Of a stretch of 9,233 bases of DNA, positions 1-5,826 are shown piece after piece. Location: positions 1 to 9,233 of the forward strand of contig JAKART010000061.1 in assembly GCA_021819255.1 (NCBI GenBank), given 5' to 3'. Numbering within the stretch: position 1 is the stretch's first letter; every line of letters starts with the position of its first letter. Both the position numbers and the translations under genes were made by a program. This DNA comes from Acidobacteriota bacterium (lineage in GTDB: Bacteria; Acidobacteriota; Terriglobia; Terriglobales; Acidobacteriaceae). Below the pieces are notes generated by a model. That model searched no databases and was not told where the DNA came from. It saw only the letters and a list, made by a program, of their open reading frames with translations.

Positions 1-1
1 C

Positions 2-631
2 GATATGCAAAGGGACTTCCTCCCTGGAGGCGCCCTGGCCGTCTCTGGCGGTGACGCCATTCTCCCCGGCATCAACACCGTCGCCTTCCGCTTCCAGCAT
101 GTCGTTCTTACCCAGGACTGGCACCCCCGCGGCCACATCTCCTTCGCCAGCACTCACCAGGGCAGAGTTCCTTCGACGCAAACTCCGGCCCTTGCCCCGG
201 AGGGAAGGTTGATTCTCCACACTCCCTACGGAGTTCAGGAACTCTGGCCGGACCACTGCATCCAGGGAACGGCCGGAGCCGAGCTCCACCCCGGCCTTTC
301 CATCCCGCACGCCGAACTGATCCTGCGCAAGGGCCTTCACCCGCAGATTGACAGCTACTCCGCCTTCATGGAGAACGATCACCAAACTCCTACCGGCCTG
401 GCGGGCTACCTGCGGGAACGCGGCATCACCCGCCTCTTCTTCTGCGGCCTGGCCTATGACTTCTGCGTGGGCTTCTCCGCTGTGGCCGCGGCCCGTCTCG
501 GCTTCGCGTCCATCGTCATCGAGGATCTTACCCGAGCCGTCGATCTCCCCAACACCGTTCGGGATACCAACGCTGCCTTCGCCGAAACAGGCGTGGCGCG
601 CATCGGCTGGGCGGCGCTGGCCGAGAGCTGA
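2..631 (+). CDS. pncA: nicotinamidase, 5'-truncated by the window edge
   Basis: Nicotinamidase hydrolyses nicotinamide to nicotinate and ammonia in the cytoplasm, feeding NAD salvage. The frame is already open at the left edge: bases 2-4 encode Asp directly before MQRDFLPGG, matching the conserved D-x-Q-x-D-F-x-x-G-G opening of the family, so the Met at 5 is internal and a few N-terminal codons are missing. Counting that Met as residue 1, the catalytic triad is visible: the preceding Asp, Lys109 (ILRKG) and Cys154 (YDFCVG). The metal site is Asp38/His40/His44 in TQDWHPRGH. WPDHCIQGTAGA (81-92) and the VIEDLTRAVD segment (171-180) are also family hallmarks. At about 209 visible residues it is close to full length for a bacterial PncA. 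It ends in TGA and converges on the HD-domain gene 55 nt away. Pyrazinamidase activity usually accompanies this enzyme. Other isochorismatase-superfamily members are less likely given the D-W-H-x3-H metal motif. Confidence 0.93.
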   Translation, partial: DMQRDFLPGGALAVSGGDAILPGINTVAFRFQHVVLTQDWHPRGHISFASTHQGRVPSTQTPALAPEGRLILHTPYGVQELWPDHCIQGTAGAELHPGLSIPHAELILRKGLHPQIDSYSAFMENDHQTPTGLAGYLRERGITRLFFCGLAYDFCVGFSAVAAARLGFASIVIEDLTRAVDLPNTVRDTNAAFAETGVARIGWAALAES

Positions 632-674
632 ACGCAGACCTCAATCCCGGATCAGGCCACGCCGATCCCGCCGC

Positions 675-687
675 GCGCAGGCTGCGC
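675..687 (-). terminator. weak hairpin at the end of the HD-domain gene
   Basis: GCGCA-ggc-TGCGC forms a 5-bp stem with a 3-nt loop and starts at the last base of the HD gene's TAG stop on the minus strand. It has no U-run, so it is at best a minor terminator or mRNA 3'-end structure. It lies in the 55-nt gap between two convergent genes, where some termination signal would be expected. Confidence 0.25.
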
Positions 688-1289
688 TACAGCCCCAACT
701 CCTGGGCGTGCGCCTGCATCGCGCGCAGACAGTTGCCGATGTGCTCCTGCAAAGGAACTTCCAGCAACTCTGCTCCGCGGAGGATGTCTTCGCGCTTGAC
801 CGCCCGCGCAAACGCCTTGTCCTTCATCTTCTTCACCACGCCGGCCACCTCCACATCCGCAATCGCCCGGCTCGGCTTTACCAAAGCGCATGCGGTCAGA
901 AACCCGGCCAGCTCATCGCTGGCAAACAACGCCTTGTCCAGATGGCTCTCCGGAGCGACTCCGGAGTACTCCGCATGGGCCAGAATGGCGTGCAGAATCT
1001 CCTCCGGCCAACCCTGCTCGCGCAGAAACTTCACCCCCACAAAAGGATGCTCTTCCGCAGTGGGATGCCGCTCATAATCGAAGTCGTGCAACAGCCCTGC
1101 GCAACGGTAGAGCTCTGCCAGCCGGGCCGATTCCTCACAGCTCATCCCACAAAGCTCAGCCTTGCGGAGCCCGTAGCTCTCTGTGCATCGCGCTACGGCG
1201 AGCCCATGCTTCACCAAAGATGCGCTCCGCGTCCACTCTCTCAACAACGCCTCCGCCTGTACGGCGCTGAATCTCTCTTGGCTCTGCAT
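687..1289 (-). CDS. HD-domain metal-dependent phosphohydrolase family protein
   Basis: This is a 200-residue cytoplasmic protein with a single HD domain. Members of the superfamily hydrolyse phosphoesters of nucleotides or other phosphorylated metabolites; the substrate here cannot be read from sequence. The metal-binding set is present: His28 (VKHGLAVA), the His68-Asp69 doublet (AGLLHDFDYERHP), His105 (ILAHAEYSG) and Asp125 (ASDELAGFLTA). The HP at 81-82, the G-x-x-x-L segment and the PSRAI region are typical of the small HDIG-type proteins often labelled simply 'HD domain protein'. The open frame extends upstream to 1520, but I start at ATG 1289 because AAGGGAG (1303-1297 on the minus strand) precedes it by 7 nt. 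The extension is also Arg/Lys-rich, low in domain character and would overlap the divergent promoter region. There is no signal peptide. It is convergent with pncA and divergent from the zinc-ribbon regulator. The family call is firm; the function is unknown. Confidence 0.88.
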   Translation of the reverse strand: MQSQERFSAVQAEALLREWTRSASLVKHGLAVARCTESYGLRKAELCGMSCEESARLAELYRCAGLLHDFDYERHPTAEEHPFVGVKFLREQGWPEEILHAILAHAEYSGVAPESHLDKALFASDELAGFLTACALVKPSRAIADVEVAGVVKKMKDKAFARAVKREDILRGAELLEVPLQEHIGNCLRAMQAHAQELGL

Positions 1290-1296
1290 CGCCCGG

Positions 1297-1303
1297 CTCC
1301 CTT
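1297..1303 (-). promoter_or_regulatory. ribosome binding site deciding the HD-gene start
   Basis: AAGGGAG on the minus strand sits 7 nt before the ATG at 1289. It is close to the anti-SD complement and well spaced, which favours the 200-residue protein over the longer open frame beginning at 1520. Confidence 0.7.
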
Positions 1304-1419
1304 GTGGTCTGGGTGGCAATCCCGACACCAGCTTCCATTTGTTTAGCAGAAATCGTGTACTACTTTGGTTCCAATGCCATTTTTTACCATCTTTCCGGCG
1401 GAATCTCCGGGAATACTCC

Positions 1420-1450
1420 TTGACTCTTGGGGTGCGGGGTGTCACTCTAA
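1420..1450 (+). promoter_or_regulatory. candidate sigma70-type promoter for the zinc-ribbon regulator
   Basis: TTGACT (1420-1425) matches five of six positions of the -35 consensus. At 17-19 nt downstream the candidates are CACTCT (1443-1448) and CTCTAA (1445-1450), both poor -10 matches. The spacer is unusually G-rich. If used, transcription would begin near 1456-1458 and leave a leader of about 70 nt before the ATG at 1526. It lies in the 236-nt divergent spacer 1290-1525, where I see no small gene or RNA. No convincing promoter was found for the HD gene on the other strand. Confidence 0.35.
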
Positions 1451-1525
1451 GCTCATCGCTTGTCTTCGTTATCGGACACAAGCGGTCGGTCGCCCGCTCT
1501 GGCAGCCGTCCGCAACACAAATCTT

Positions 1526-2155
1526 ATGGCAACCCTTATGCAGCCTGTACGCGCGATGCGCGCAACAGAGGCTCAAGAGGCTCAGCCCTTGGCAGTTCCC
1601 AACGCGGCGGTGGCAGCATCCGCCCCTGAGATCCCGCAGGCAGCGCGGGAGGTCGTACGTTGTGAAGCCTGCAAGCTGGTGCAATTCCGCACCGCTTCGG
1701 ACGTCTGCCGGCGGTGCAAGAAGTCGCTCCTCCCCGAACCTCCCAAAGTGATGCCCGCCTTCGCCCTGGTGGTGGCTTCGCCATCAGAGGCCGGCGAAGC
1801 CGGCCCCCAGGTTGCTGCCGCGGTGCGCGATCTTCGCCACGTGCGCAATCTCTCCCAGCGCCAGCTCGCCGCTCGGATGTGTGTTCCCCGAACCTACATC
1901 TCCAAGATCGAGAACGGCAAGGCCATGCCTACGCTCTCCTCCCTGGACCGGCTGGCGCGCGCCCTGCAGGTGGACATCTCCGCCCTGCTCCGCGACGCTC
2001 CCACCCGGCACCGCGATGAGACCGCCGTTCTGCTCAACGATCCCTTCCTGGCCGAGATCGCCAAGTACGCGCCGCACCTGAGTTCCACCCAGAAGGCGAT
2101 CTTTCTCAATCACGTACGGGAGCTGTCCCAGAGCCATAACCGGCGCATGGCCTGA
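1526..2155 (+). CDS. zinc-ribbon / XRE-family helix-turn-helix transcriptional regulator
   Basis: This is a 209-residue probable DNA-binding regulator with two recognisable parts. Residues about 44-66 hold a four-cysteine zinc ribbon, Cys46-x2-Cys49 and Cys61-x2-Cys64 (RCEACK and DVCRRCKK). After a flexible Ala/Pro/Glu-rich linker, residues about 97-155 form a Cro/C1-type (XRE) helix-turn-helix: LRHVRNLSQRQLAARM, then VPRTYISKIENGKAMP, then LDRLARALQVD. The last 40 residues (DPFLAEIAKYAPHLS onward) look helical and carry no domain I recognise. No SD is evident. ATG 1526 is chosen over the in-frame TTG at 1460 because that would be nearly leaderless from the proposed promoter; ATG 1538 and 1556 are also possible. 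It is co-directional with uppS, 259 nt upstream, with strong hairpins between, so it is probably a separate transcript. Targets are unknown. Zinc or redox sensing by the ribbon is speculation; it may only be structural. Confidence 0.85.
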   Translation: MATLMQPVRAMRATEAQEAQPLAVPNAAVAASAPEIPQAAREVVRCEACKLVQFRTASDVCRRCKKSLLPEPPKVMPAFALVVASPSEAGEAGPQVAAAVRDLRHVRNLSQRQLAARMCVPRTYISKIENGKAMPTLSSLDRLARALQVDISALLRDAPTRHRDETAVLLNDPFLAEIAKYAPHLSSTQKAIFLNHVRELSQSHNRRMA

Positions 2156-2157
2156 GC

Positions 2158-2175
2158 CCGGCCACCGCAGGCCGG
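2158..2175 (+). terminator. hairpin directly after the regulator stop codon
   Basis: CCGGCC (2158-2163) pairs with GGCCGG (2170-2175) around a 6-nt loop, starting 3 nt after the TGA. No U-tract follows. Together with the longer hairpin 19 nt downstream it may form the 3' end of the regulator mRNA. Confidence 0.3.
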
Positions 2176-2193
2176 CTTCGCCGCGACTCTCCA

Positions 2194-2235
2194 ACACCGC
2201 GGCTCCACACCCCTCAGGGTGAGGAGCCGCGGTGT
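2194..2235 (+). terminator. long near-perfect hairpin, probable terminator or mRNA 3'-end structure
   Basis: Thirteen-nucleotide arms at 2194-2206 (ACACCGCGGCTCC) and 2223-2235 are exact reverse complements. Inside them, CACCC (2208-2212) pairs with GGGTG (2217-2221) around a CTCA tetraloop, with one A-A mismatch (2207/2222). The whole is an 18-bp stem. It lacks a U-run, the downstream bases being pyrimidine-rich (TCTCTCC). It lies in the 259-nt spacer between the regulator and uppS, so termination of the upstream transcript is the simplest role. A dispersed palindromic repeat or a protein binding site would look the same. Confidence 0.55.
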
Positions 2236-2414
2236 CTCTCCACCCGGCCGCCAGCGGCAAGACTCGCCGTCCCGCAACGCTCTCTGATCGAACTGCGGAC
2301 CCCACCCCTTCCTCATCCGGCTGCTGTTCGCCCCTGCCTGGTTTCGAACGTCTTCTGCGCATCTGTTTTCTCCTTCTCCGTTTTCAGCTATCGTCATATC
2401 TTAGAGATTGACCC
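2236..2414. other. pyrimidine-rich uppS upstream region, no gene seen
   Basis: Between the long hairpin and uppS the plus strand is strongly C/T-rich, especially 2351-2387. I find no credible small ORF. TATCTT at 2397-2402 matches four of six -10 positions, but the hexamer 17 nt upstream (TTCTCC) is a poor -35 and the leader would be only a few nucleotides, so I do not call a promoter. Confidence 0.4.
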
Positions 2415-3341
2415 GTGCGCGAAACCTATCCCAGCCGCGTCTATCAGCGCTCCAACCGGGCTCACGAACTCACACCCGAAGAGCGCGCGGCTTATGACGC
2501 GCTCGATCCGGCGCGCATGCCGCAACACATCGCCATCATCATGGATGGCAACGGCCGCTGGGCAGGCAAGAGAAGCCTCAAGCGCTTTCTCGGTCACCAG
2601 CAGGGCGCTGAATGCGTTCAGTACGTTGTGGAGACCGCCTCCCGCATCGATCTTCCCTGGATCACCCTCTACGCTTTCTCGCTGGAAAACAACCTGCGCC
2701 GGCCCCGCAATGAGGTGAACTTCCTCATGAAGCTGCTGCGCAGCTACCTGGTCTCCAACGTCAAGCGGATGAATGACAACAATATCCGGGTGGCCTATAT
2801 CGGCCGCACCCACGAACTTCCCACAGAAGTCCAGGAAACCATGCAGTGGGCCTCCGAGCAAACCGCCCGAAACACCGGAACCACTCTTACCCTGGCGCTC
2901 AACTACGGCGCTCGCTCTGAGATCGTCGATGCCGCTCGCGCCCTGATTCATAAACTCATCCTGGAGGCTCACCAGCGCGGCATCTCCGTCGAAGACATGC
3001 TCGCCGCCGAGGGCTTGGATGACGCCATCAAGAACCGCATCGACGAACCTCAGCTCGACGCCCACCTCTACACCGCGCAGATGCCCGATCCGGACCTGGT
3101 CATCCGCACCTCCGGCGAGCAGCGCATCTCCAACTTCCTCCTTTGGCAGATTGCTTACGCCGAGATCTTCGTTACCGACCGCCTGTGGCCGGACTTCCGC
3201 GGCATTCACCTCCTGGAAGCCATCGCCGACTATCAGCAGCGCGAACGCCGCTTCGGCGGTCTCGGCGACTCCTCCGACGAGGCGTTCTCCGACACCCTTC
3301 CCTCCACTCTGGATGTTCCGGTCGAACTGCTTCCCCGCTAG
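2415..3341 (+). CDS. uppS: undecaprenyl diphosphate synthase (cis-prenyltransferase)
   Basis: UppS adds isopentenyl units in cis to farnesyl diphosphate to make C55 undecaprenyl diphosphate, the lipid carrier precursor for peptidoglycan and other wall polymers. It acts at the cytoplasmic face of the membrane. The family motifs run in order: HIAIIMDGNGRWA with catalytic Asp44, GHQQGAE with His61, LYAFSLEN (85-92) followed by RRPRNEVNFLM (95-105), ALNYGARSEIV (161-171), and PDPDLVIRTSGEQRISNFLLWQ with Arg231 and Arg237, then Glu250 in AYAEIF. At 308 residues it is longer than the usual 240-260. The extra length is a roughly 35-residue N-terminal extension (ELTPEERAAYDALDPARMP) and an acidic C-terminal tail. 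The GTG at 2415 has only a weak purine-rich SD (AGAGA, 2403-2407). Met35 would be a shorter alternative but lies just before the catalytic core. The usual neighbour cdsA lies about 1.6 kb downstream, beyond a lipoprotein gene. Confidence 0.96.
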   Translation: MRETYPSRVYQRSNRAHELTPEERAAYDALDPARMPQHIAIIMDGNGRWAGKRSLKRFLGHQQGAECVQYVVETASRIDLPWITLYAFSLENNLRRPRNEVNFLMKLLRSYLVSNVKRMNDNNIRVAYIGRTHELPTEVQETMQWASEQTARNTGTTLTLALNYGARSEIVDAARALIHKLILEAHQRGISVEDMLAAEGLDDAIKNRIDEPQLDAHLYTAQMPDPDLVIRTSGEQRISNFLLWQIAYAEIFVTDRLWPDFRGIHLLEAIADYQQRERRFGGLGDSSDEAFSDTLPSTLDVPVELLPR

Positions 3342-3636
3342 AGCAAGGTACGCTCCCCTGTCCCGCAGGACCGAAGCGCGGCTGAGAGCATGACCCAGTT
3401 CCCTCGCGGCTTACACCCGCAGATTCCGTATACCCACTTCCTGAAGGTGTGCTTAAATAAGAGTTCAACGAGGAACTAACCTCCAGCTTCGTTCCCTAAG
3501 CCTCCTCCCCCGCAGTGCCGACAGCCCGTGACGATCTCTGGGAGGGAAAGACGCTCGGAGAGCGATCGAAGGCCTCAGGACACCGGCTGGGAACCGGCCC
3601 TGAACGTCATCGCTGGAACTCCTCCAAGGAGGCGGC
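3342..3636 (+). other. 295-nt spacer, possible structured leader of the lipoprotein gene
   Basis: No gene was recognised here. It holds an AT-richer patch (GCTTAAATAAGAG near 3451-3463), where TTAAAT could be a -10 but no -35 accompanies it. A small inverted repeat, AGTTC/GAACT, flanks 3468. Further down are CCTCCC and GGGAGG blocks that could pair across about 35 nt, and CGCTC-gga-GAGCG just after. I compared it by eye with the conserved cores of common riboswitches (TPP, SAM, cobalamin, glycine, c-di-GMP, fluoride) and saw no match. The region ends in the strong SD of the next gene. Confidence 0.35.
3621..3632 (+). promoter_or_regulatory. strong SD preceded by its own complement
   Basis: AAGGAGG (3626-3632) is a near-perfect SD, 4 nt before the ATG at 3637. 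CCTCC at 3621-3625 is the exact complement of GGAGG at 3628-3632, separated by AA. A 2-nt loop is too tight for the full stem, but partial pairing could lower ribosome access. Confidence 0.5.
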
Positions 3637-4800
3637 ATGAACCGATCCGTATCCAACGCTGCGCAGCCCCCACTCGGCTCTTCCTGGCCACTTCGAGCCT
3701 GTTTCGCCTGCAAATCATGGCTGGCCTCCGCGCTTCGACCGCAATCTGTGGGCCTGCTGCTCGCAGGCTTGGTTCTGCTTCTCGCCGGCTGCTCCAGCGA
3801 TGGCACGACCTTCGGCAATATCCACGCAGCGCCTGCCGTGGGCGTCTACGTGATCCAGAACAATGCCGCCTCCGGCAGCACGGCCGCCTCGGGGGAGATC
3901 CTGCAGTTCTCCACATCCTCCTCAGGAGTCACAGCCCCGCTCTCCACCATTGATAACTCGAAGACCACATCTCTGGCCTACCTGGCCGTCGATGGCTACG
4001 GAGATATCTATACCAGCGCGGCCGAGGGCTCCAGCGGAAGCGCCATCCTTGAGTTTCCCGTTGGCTCCTCCAACAACGCGCAGCCCATTGGAGACATTCC
4101 CTTCAACTCCACCACAGGGCTCACCGGCATCAATGGCCTGGCCGTGGATGCGGCCGGCGACATCTATGCGGCCGGAGCGGGCTACGGCGTCGCAGGTTTC
4201 GGCTACTCGCAGAATGGCTCAGTCGCCCCAGACCTTCTTCTTCCCCTCGGCACCCAGGCGGCGGATCTAACCACACTTGAGCTTCCTTACGCCCCGGCGG
4301 TCGACCGCAAAGGCAATCTCTACGTCGCCGACAACGCGTCTCCGGCTATTTCCTCTCCGGCTCCCACAGCGCCTATTGTGGTTTTCGCTCCGGGAGCCAC
4401 CGGCAGCGTCGCGCCGTCGCGCACCCTCAGCGGCGCCCTCACCACGCTCTCCTTTGGAACTCCCCAGGGCATGGCCACGGACCCAGCCGGCAACCTCTAC
4501 GTCACCAACGTCGTCTCCGGGGTCTCCAGCATCCTGATCTTCGCTCCCGGCGCCACCGGCAATACCCCTCCCCTGCGCGACATCACCGGCAGCAACACGG
4601 AACTGGGTTGCGTAGGCGGTATCGCGTTGGATAACGAGGGTTATCTCTACGTGGTCTCCACCGCCACCTGCGGCAGCACAGCCAACCCCACGGTTCTCAA
4701 GTTCTCCACCCAGGGCGACGGCAACATCGCGCCCGTCGCCACCTTCACGTCCACCGCCTGGACCAACGCTGACACCAATCTTTCCATTGCCGTTTATTAG
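3637..4800 (+). CDS. secreted lipoprotein with NHL-like beta-propeller repeats
   Basis: This is a 387-residue predicted lipoprotein of unknown function. Residues 37-51 form a hydrophobic segment ending in the lipobox Leu49-Ala50-Gly51-Cys52, so Cys52 would be lipidated and the mature protein anchored in the envelope. The 36-residue stretch before it is long for a signal n-region. The mature part carries at least five copies of an NHL-like strand with the pattern D-x-x-G-[DN]-[IL]-Y: 118-125 (VDGYGDIY), 170-177, 222-229, 281-288 and 331-338. They are spaced 50-59 residues apart. VGVYVIQN (68-75) and the C-terminal NLSIAVY may complete a sixth blade. Two linkers, VVFAPGATGS and LIFAPGATGN, are near duplicates at 248-257 and 300-309. 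No catalytic motif is seen. Binding of carbohydrate or protein is the usual guess for such propellers, but there is no direct evidence. The SD is strong. The gene ends in tandem TAG-TGA stops and lies between uppS and cdsA. Confidence 0.88.
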   Translation: MNRSVSNAAQPPLGSSWPLRACFACKSWLASALRPQSVGLLLAGLVLLLAGCSSDGTTFGNIHAAPAVGVYVIQNNAASGSTAASGEILQFSTSSSGVTAPLSTIDNSKTTSLAYLAVDGYGDIYTSAAEGSSGSAILEFPVGSSNNAQPIGDIPFNSTTGLTGINGLAVDAAGDIYAAGAGYGVAGFGYSQNGSVAPDLLLPLGTQAADLTTLELPYAPAVDRKGNLYVADNASPAISSPAPTAPIVVFAPGATGSVAPSRTLSGALTTLSFGTPQGMATDPAGNLYVTNVVSGVSSILIFAPGATGNTPPLRDITGSNTELGCVGGIALDNEGYLYVVSTATCGSTANPTVLKFSTQGDGNIAPVATFTSTAWTNADTNLSIAVY

Positions 4801-4856
4801 TGAGCCACGGGCGTCCCTCCAAGGAAGCAGCCCCCGGGCGGCCGATTCCATCGTCT

Positions 4857-4870
4857 GCGCCGCTGGGCGC
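4857..4870 (+). terminator. weak hairpin between the lipoprotein gene and cdsA
   Basis: GCGCC-gctg-GGCGC forms a 5-bp GC stem with a 4-nt loop, followed by TCATTCG and no real U-run. It is about 57 nt past the lipoprotein stop and 47 nt before cdsA. It may attenuate rather than end transcription. Confidence 0.25.
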
Positions 4871-4917
4871 TCATTCGCGCGGAAGATCCGGTAAACCGTG
4901 TATCCTCAACAGGAATC

Positions 4918-5763
4918 ATGAAGCGCATCCTCACCGCTGTTGTCCTCATTGCCTGTGTCCTGGCGCTGATCTTCTTTGGCAAGCTATGGATGGTCACCCT
5001 CCTGGCGGCCATCGTCGCCGGCTTGGCCGCTTCAGAGTTCCGCACCTTCGCCGCCGCCGGCGGATGCCCCATCCCGCTCTGGTGGTCTCTCTGCGCCGTA
5101 GCCTGCTATTTCCTCTGCGTCTTCTTCCACCCTTCCGACAGGCTCACGGTAGTGGCCTTCCTTACCCTGGTGCTCTTCGCGGTTGCGGCATTCCGCACCA
5201 GATTGGAGCATGTCCTTTGGCAAACCTCCGCAGGCCTGCTTCTGGTGATCTACATCGCCTATCCTCTGGCTCTTCTGCCGGAGATTCTCAATCAGGAGAA
5301 CGGCACCGCGCTGCTGCTCTTCCTCTTTCTCTGTGTGTGGTCAGGGGATGTCGCCGCGCTCTATGTCGGCAGACGCTTTGGTAGCCACAAATTTGCGCCG
5401 CGCCTCTCGCCCAACAAGACATGGGAGGGCGCCATCGCCTCGCTGGTGGCCTCCTGCATCTTCGGCATGGGCCTGGTTCTGCTGGGGGATTGGTTCACCC
5501 AACAGAACTCAAGCTTTACCCGGCTTCACACCACGGAACGCTGGTGGATCTTTCTCCTGCTCGCCGTGCTGCTCAACGCGGCCGCCCAGTTCGGCGACTT
5601 GCTCGAGTCAGCCCTCAAGCGAGGAGCCGGAGTCAAGGACTCCGGCTCCATGCTCCCTGGCCACGGCGGCGTGCTGGACCGCATCGATGCCCTCCTGGTC
5701 GCAGCGCCGGTTCTCTGGTTCATTATCGCTCTGCGGGACTACTTTTCCCTAGGCAGCCTGTGA
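4918..5763 (+). CDS. cdsA: phosphatidate cytidylyltransferase (CDP-diacylglycerol synthase)
   Basis: CdsA is an integral inner-membrane enzyme that converts phosphatidate and CTP to CDP-diacylglycerol, the branch point for all phospholipids. The 281-residue protein is mostly hydrophobic, with several transmembrane helices (for example about 4-20, 25-38, 56-70, 77-92, 104-121, 131-141, 172-190, 209-225, 259-271). The family signature is complete near the C-terminus: GDLLESALKR (226-235), then VKDSGSMLPGHGGVLDRID (239-257), with Asp227, Lys234, Asp241 and Asp254 as the expected metal- and substrate-binding residues. Upstream are WSGDVAALYVGRRFG (141-155) and SPNKTWEGA (164-172), also typical. 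The length is normal for the family. ATG 4918 follows AGGAA at 4911-4915 with short spacing. In many bacteria cdsA directly follows uppS and precedes dxr and rseP. Here it is preceded by a lipoprotein gene and followed by convergent zwf, so the usual cluster is broken on both sides. Confidence 0.95.
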   Translation: MKRILTAVVLIACVLALIFFGKLWMVTLLAAIVAGLAASEFRTFAAAGGCPIPLWWSLCAVACYFLCVFFHPSDRLTVVAFLTLVLFAVAAFRTRLEHVLWQTSAGLLLVIYIAYPLALLPEILNQENGTALLLFLFLCVWSGDVAALYVGRRFGSHKFAPRLSPNKTWEGAIASLVASCIFGMGLVLLGDWFTQQNSSFTRLHTTERWWIFLLLAVLLNAAAQFGDLLESALKRGAGVKDSGSMLPGHGGVLDRIDALLVAAPVLWFIIALRDYFSLGSL

Positions 5764-5792
5764 GAGCTTTTCGGAGCGCGTGGTTTGCGCCC

Positions 5793-5826
5793 GACAGATC
5801 TACGCGCCAGACAGAATCTACGCGCC
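5793..5826. repeat. tandem direct repeat across the zwf stop codon
   Basis: GACAGATCTACGCGCC (5793-5808) recurs as GACAGAATCTACGCGCC (5810-5826), identical apart from one inserted A and separated by a single base. The second copy contains the zwf TAG stop (CTA at 5818-5820 on the plus strand). The first copy carries the same CTA downstream of it. The repeat fills most of the 54-nt gap between convergent cdsA and zwf and suggests a slippage duplication of the zwf 3' end. Confidence 0.7.

Noticed and set aside
348..1346. 332-codon plus-strand open frame over the pncA end and the HD gene
   Set aside because: It is Arg/Pro/Ser/Ala-rich, has no domain, and spans two genes with clear catalytic motifs in other frames. 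It is a GC-rich shadow.
1784..2362. 192-codon minus-strand frame over the regulator and the following spacer
   Set aside because: It is antisense to the HTH domain and continues through the hairpin region, with no SD or recognisable domain.
2351..2402. Pyrimidine tract followed by TTTTCAG and TATCTT before uppS
   Set aside because: It resembles a splice acceptor or a promoter only superficially. There is no matching -35, and introns are not expected in this gene context.
2394..3209. 271-codon minus-strand open frame antisense to uppS
   Set aside because: It lies opposite an unmistakable uppS, shows no family motif, and its composition is that of an antisense reading of GC-rich codons.
3451..3463. 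TTAAAT as a -10 box for the lipoprotein gene
   Set aside because: The sequence 17 nt upstream (ATACCC) bears no resemblance to a -35 element.
4267..4851. 194-codon minus-strand frame antisense to the lipoprotein gene
   Set aside because: It is Gly/Arg-rich low-complexity sequence mirroring the propeller repeats, without SD or domain.
4901..4906. TATCCT as a -10 box for cdsA
   Set aside because: There is no -35 match at normal spacing, and the start site would fall within the SD region.
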